The position numbers were made by a program, and so were the translations under genes. Shown piece after piece: positions 5,880-6,634 of a stretch of DNA of 6,634 nt. The notes under the pieces are model-generated. The model was given only the letters and a program-made list of their open reading frames with translations. It was not told the origin of the DNA and did no database searches. How positions within the stretch are numbered: the first letter of the stretch is position 1; every line of letters begins with the position of its first letter. Source of the DNA: Bacillota bacterium (GTDB lineage: Bacteria > Bacillota > Clostridia > Christensenellales > Pumilibacteraceae); the NCBI GenBank assembly GCA_009780875.1, contig WQZE01000057.1:1-6634 (forward strand), read 5' to 3'.

Positions 5880-6206
5880 TTACAAAGAGCAGTGCCAATC
5901 CTCTATGGTTTGAACGGTGCTTGATGGTGGGGTTGGGGTGGATGGTTGTGGGGTTGGTTTTTGAGTGGTTTTTTTGAGGCGGAGGAGGTAGAAGATTTGT
6001 ATGCAAAGGATGAGGCCGTTGGAGAGCCAGATGGAGAGGCCTGAGAGGAGGGTGTTGTCTAGGGAGAGTAGGATGCCGTAGGATATCCAAAGGAGGCAAC
6101 CGATGGCGTTGATAAAGCGGATAAGTAGGATGTTTTTGAAACAGAAACTGAGAAGGACACCGGCGGATGCTAATAGTCCTATGATGAGAATAATGATGTC
6201 TATCAT
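5880..6206 (-). CDS. Small three-helix membrane protein, SemiSWEET/YgjV-like
   Basis: A 108-residue integral membrane protein with three predicted spans at about 2-23, 29-50 and 54-76, then a basic RLKK stop-transfer end and a Pro/Thr/Gln-rich tail (80-108). The middle helix carries N33-x2-G36-x2-LW40-x2-YG44 and the third has N63, the pattern of the SemiSWEET/MtN3 and YgjV-type single triple-helix-bundle proteins. Known SemiSWEETs work as dimers and move small sugars; substrate and function here are unknown. The usual Pro-Gln of helix 1 is not present. The ATG at 6206 is preceded by AGGAG eight bases upstream, which rules out the upstream in-frame starts up to 6272. It has its own promoter and converges on the 4551-5745 genes across a shared terminator. 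The tail composition may partly reflect the C-rich sense strand. Confidence 0.75.
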   Translation of the reverse strand: MIDIIILIIGLLASAGVLLSFCFKNILLIRFINAIGCLLWISYGILLSLDNTLLSGLSIWLSNGLILCIQIFYLLRLKKTTQKPTPQPSTPTPPSSTVQTIEDWHCSL

Positions 6207-6214
6207 ATAAAAGG

Positions 6215-6219
6215 CTCCT
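6215..6219 (-). promoter_or_regulatory. Ribosome binding site of the small membrane protein gene
   Basis: AGGAG on the - strand (CTCCT on +), eight bases before ATG 6206. It fixes the start at the first residue of helix 1. Confidence 0.8.
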
Positions 6220-6233
6220 ATTTGTTTGTACAT

Positions 6234-6262
6234 AGTATAACACAAGATGAGAGAATAAGCAA
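6234..6262 (-). promoter_or_regulatory. Promoter of the small membrane protein gene
   Basis: On the - strand: TTGCTT (6262-6257), 17-bp spacer, TATACT (6239-6234), preceded by TGT as an extended -10. The -35 hexamer is the same TTGCTT used upstream of tyrS. The leader would be about 20-25 nt. Confidence 0.65.
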
Positions 6263-6541
6263 GTATTTGCAAAGGGATGTGGTTGGGTGTGGGTTGAAAA
6301 GTGGTGGGGGAGTGATGGGGATTTTGTTTTGTGGGAGTATTTTGTCACAGTGTATGATAGGCAGGGGGCGAGAGATTGGTGTTGTGGTGAGAGAGAGTTG
6401 GAATAAAAAGTATTTTGGGGAGTGTGACAAACGGGTGTGTTGGGTGTGCGTTTTGAGAATGTGCAACTTGTACAAAAATTTGGGAAAACTTTGGGCAGTT
6501 TTTTGTTGTCGTTGGGGGTGTGGATGGAGTATAATTGTATA
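6263..6541. other. Stretch without a supportable gene
   Basis: G/T-rich on the + strand. Frames are open on both strands here, but the implied proteins are low-complexity (Cys/Gly/Trp-rich on +, His/Pro/Thr-rich on -) and lack ribosome binding sites, so I call no gene. A TATAAT at 6530-6535 with TTGTCG 18 bases upstream (6506-6511) is a weak + strand promoter candidate facing the octamer repeat. An 8-bp palindrome TTGTACAA is at 6468-6475. Confidence 0.4.
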
Positions 6542-6634
6542 GTAGATAAGTAGATAAGTAGATAAGTAGATAAGTAGATAAGTAGATAAGTAGATAAGTA
6601 GATAAGTAGATAAGTAGATAAGTAGATAAGTAGA
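6542..6634. repeat. Perfect 8-bp tandem repeat, truncated by the window end
   Basis: GTAGATAA repeats head to tail for 93 bases: 11 full units and 5 bases of a twelfth, with no mismatch. It runs off the window, so the total length is unknown. All + strand frames are stopped inside the repeat. On the - strand all three frames are open and encode the same cyclic octapeptide, LSTYLLIY. Confidence 0.97.

Noticed and set aside
5695..6348. 217-codon open frame on the - strand overlapping the small membrane protein gene
   Set aside because: Product is low-complexity His/Pro/Thr-rich and runs through the terminator. The other - strand frame (5880-6206) has a promoter, AGGAG site and clear membrane helices.
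6222..6542. 106-codon open frame on the + strand starting with TTG
   Set aside because: No ribosome binding site, Cys/Gly/Trp-rich composition expected from the base skew, and it starts on top of the - strand gene's leader.
6542..6634. CRISPR array
   Set aside because: The unit is 8 bp and strictly tandem with no spacers.

Overview
The window reads as bacterial chromosome, most likely from a Bacillota (Firmicutes)-type organism; that assignment is inference. The support is AGGAG-type ribosome binding sites, GTG starts, near-consensus vegetative (sigma-A/sigma-70) promoters, several with extended -10 TGn motifs, U-tailed terminators, and a BspA-like leucine-rich-repeat surface-type protein. 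TGA, TAG and TAA are all used as stops, so the code is standard and not the mycoplasma code. The + strand is strongly enriched in G and T, even where the gene lies on the - strand, which points to strand-biased mutation.

Layout. 1-405 is the 3' end of a BspA-type LRR gene, closed by a terminator near 454-487. 406-829 is a repeat-bearing leader: a block carrying a copy of the tyrS translation-start region is followed by a second copy that contains the tyrS promoter (674-702) and the real tyrS start. tyrS (tyrosyl-tRNA synthetase, 830-2140) and uvrB (excinuclease subunit B, 2296-4299) follow. No terminator or convincing promoter is visible between them, so they are probably co-transcribed. A perfect 8-bp hairpin sits just before the uvrB ribosome binding site.

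4300-4550 is a compact regulatory region: a terminator-like hairpin interleaved with a perfect TTGACA-17-TATAAT promoter, a diverged partial tandem copy of that segment, then a second strong promoter (4481-4509). The second promoter drives two adjacent unrecognised genes (4551-5084 and 5125-5745) that are visibly more AT-rich than tyrS/uvrB and look like an accessory two-gene operon. A strong bidirectional terminator (5789-5825) separates them from a convergent - strand gene (5880-6206) for a small three-helix SemiSWEET/YgjV-like membrane protein with its own promoter and ribosome binding site. The rest, to 6541, has no gene I can support. The window ends inside a perfect 8-bp tandem repeat (11.6 copies visible).

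tyrS and uvrB are housekeeping functions (translation; nucleotide excision repair) with no functional link evident beyond adjacency. The best candidates for something undescribed are the two-gene operon, the promoter/terminator overlap upstream of it, the duplicated tyrS leader and the octamer repeat.
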